DNA from: Pseudomonadota bacterium
GTDB lineage: Bacteria; Pseudomonadota; Gammaproteobacteria; Steroidobacterales; Rariloculaceae
Direction of reading: 5' to 3'
NCBI GenBank assembly: GCA_009843005.1
Contig: VYEH01000379.1
Location: 6,220-12,655 of the forward strand
Length of the DNA stretch: 6,436 bases
In this document: one piece after another, positions 5,667-6,436 of the stretch
Layout: each line of letters begins with the position of its first letter
Position numbering within the stretch: position 1 is the stretch's first letter
Translations under genes and position numbers: made by a program
Notes under the pieces: generated by a model
What the model was told of the DNA's origin: nothing
Databases searched by the model: none
Seen by the model: only the letters and a program-made list of their open reading frames with translations

Positions 5667-6388
5667 TCGATTGTCTCCGGGGGAGCCATCTCAACCTCCG
5701 ATGGTTCCGGGGCCAGCTCGCCATTCGTTGCATCCGCCGCCGACTGAACCGATGGCGGGGCCGCGGCCGGAAGATCGTCCATCTTCATTTGTACGAGATT
5801 ACGATCCACGAAGCCGGTTTCCTGGGCATCGAGGGCCGCGCTGTAGGCTGCCCGTGCGCTGTCGGCGTCGCCCAGGGCGGCGTGTATGTCACCTCGCACC
5901 TCGTTGTAACGTGCAGAAAAACTCCCCGGGGCGACATCAAGCACGGTTAACGCCTCTTCGTACGATTCGTCCTGCGCAAGCACCCTGGCCAGGCGAAGCC
6001 GCGCGATCAGCGCCAGCTCCGAATCGCTGGTGTTCTCCATGACGAATCGCAGGTCGTCGATGGCGCCGTCCACCTGGCCCGCGTCGAGCCGGATCAATGC
6101 GACCAGCAGTCCGCCCTGGTCCGTATACGCACTGGATGGAAAATCGTCGCGCAACTCGTTCAGCAGATTGCGGGCGCTGCCCATGTCGTCGTCGCCTACC
6201 GCGTTGCGCAACTCGACGTAGATTGCGGCGGCTTCTTCCGCGGTTGTGTCCACATAGGCGTTGTAGCGGTTCCAGCCCAGCAGGCCGAGCACGCCCAGGC
6301 CGATGCCGCCGACCAGGTACCAGCCGTTCTCGCGCCACCACTGGCGAAATATCTCGATCTGTTCTTTTTCGGAAAGAAACTCGTCCAC
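5663..6388 (-). CDS. yfgM: YfgM family tetratricopeptide protein (ancillary SecYEG translocon subunit)
   Basis: YfgM is a bitopic inner-membrane protein that, in E. coli, associates with PpiD at the Sec translocon and helps hand secreted proteins to periplasmic chaperones. The 241-residue protein starts with the family N-terminus (EFLSEKEQIEIFRQWWRENG), cytoplasmic. One transmembrane helix spans about W23-W39 (Gly/Leu-rich). The periplasmic part has TPR-like helical pairs from about 46 to 205, for example the segments around AYTDQGGLLVALIRLDAG and ARYNEVRGDIHAALGD. The last ~35 residues form an Ala/Pro/Glu-rich tail, which makes it longer than the E. coli protein (about 206). The start is GTG at 6388, chosen because GGGAGA lies six bases upstream and because the N-terminus then fits the family. 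The frame stays open to the window edge, but no other start codon is credible. It overlaps bamB by four bases. hisS is expected upstream, outside the window. Confidence 0.94.
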   Translation of the reverse strand: MDEFLSEKEQIEIFRQWWRENGWYLVGGIGLGVLGLLGWNRYNAYVDTTAEEAAAIYVELRNAVGDDDMGSARNLLNELRDDFPSSAYTDQGGLLVALIRLDAGQVDGAIDDLRFVMENTSDSELALIARLRLARVLAQDESYEEALTVLDVAPGSFSARYNEVRGDIHAALGDADSARAAYSAALDAQETGFVDRNLVQMKMDDLPAAAPPSVQSAADATNGELAPEPSEVEMAPPETIE

Positions 6389-6394
6389 CAGAAT

Positions 6395-6400
6395 TCTCCC
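6395..6400 (-). promoter_or_regulatory. Shine-Dalgarno deciding the GTG start of yfgM
   Basis: The minus strand reads GGGAGA, six bases before GTG 6386-6388. It is the strongest ribosome-binding site in the window. It supports the GTG start although the reading frame is open further upstream. Confidence 0.75.
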
Positions 6401-6436
6401 GGATTCGTGTATCCCGGCGTCTCCGCCGGTCGTAAC

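Overview
The window looks like a chromosomal segment of a GC-rich gammaproteobacterium. The main evidence is the minus-strand run yfgM - bamB - der, which matches the conserved gammaproteobacterial order hisS-yfgM-bamB-der. The next gene, a MetX-family acyltransferase, resembles the form I remember from the Xanthomonadales. This suggests a lineage near the Xanthomonadales or related marine/soil groups, but that placement is an inference from recalled sequences and not from a search.

Layout from right to left, which is the direction of transcription for most genes. The right edge (6389-6436) carries a good Shine-Dalgarno for yfgM and nothing else I can assign. yfgM (5663-6388, GTG start) overlaps bamB (4518-5666) by four bases (ATGA). 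A 140-bp gap follows, with a GC-rich hairpin and a good extended -10 promoter. Then comes der (2959-4377). A 219-bp gap with degenerate 21-bp tandem repeats separates der from the MetX-family gene (1642-2739). A 68-bp convergent gap with no clear terminator separates that gene from the only plus-strand gene, a small membrane-anchored protein with a hendecad coiled coil (1169-1573). A 181-bp divergent region (988-1168) leads to a minus-strand lipoprotein of the NHL/six-bladed propeller type, which runs off the left edge (1-987). No stretch without a gene exceeds 300 bases.

Functionally, yfgM and bamB serve the cell envelope: the Sec translocon chaperone network and outer-membrane protein assembly. 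der serves 50S ribosome maturation. The MetX-family enzyme activates homoserine or serine for methionine or cysteine synthesis. The two leftmost genes are not assignable to a pathway and are the accessory part of the window.

I see no CRISPR array, insertion sequence, tRNA, rRNA or defence system. The points most worth a second look are the near-identical 33-bp repeats in the small coiled-coil gene, the probable serine-succinyltransferase character of the 'MetX', the 21-bp intergenic repeats, and the A8 tract and missing cysteines in the NHL lipoprotein.
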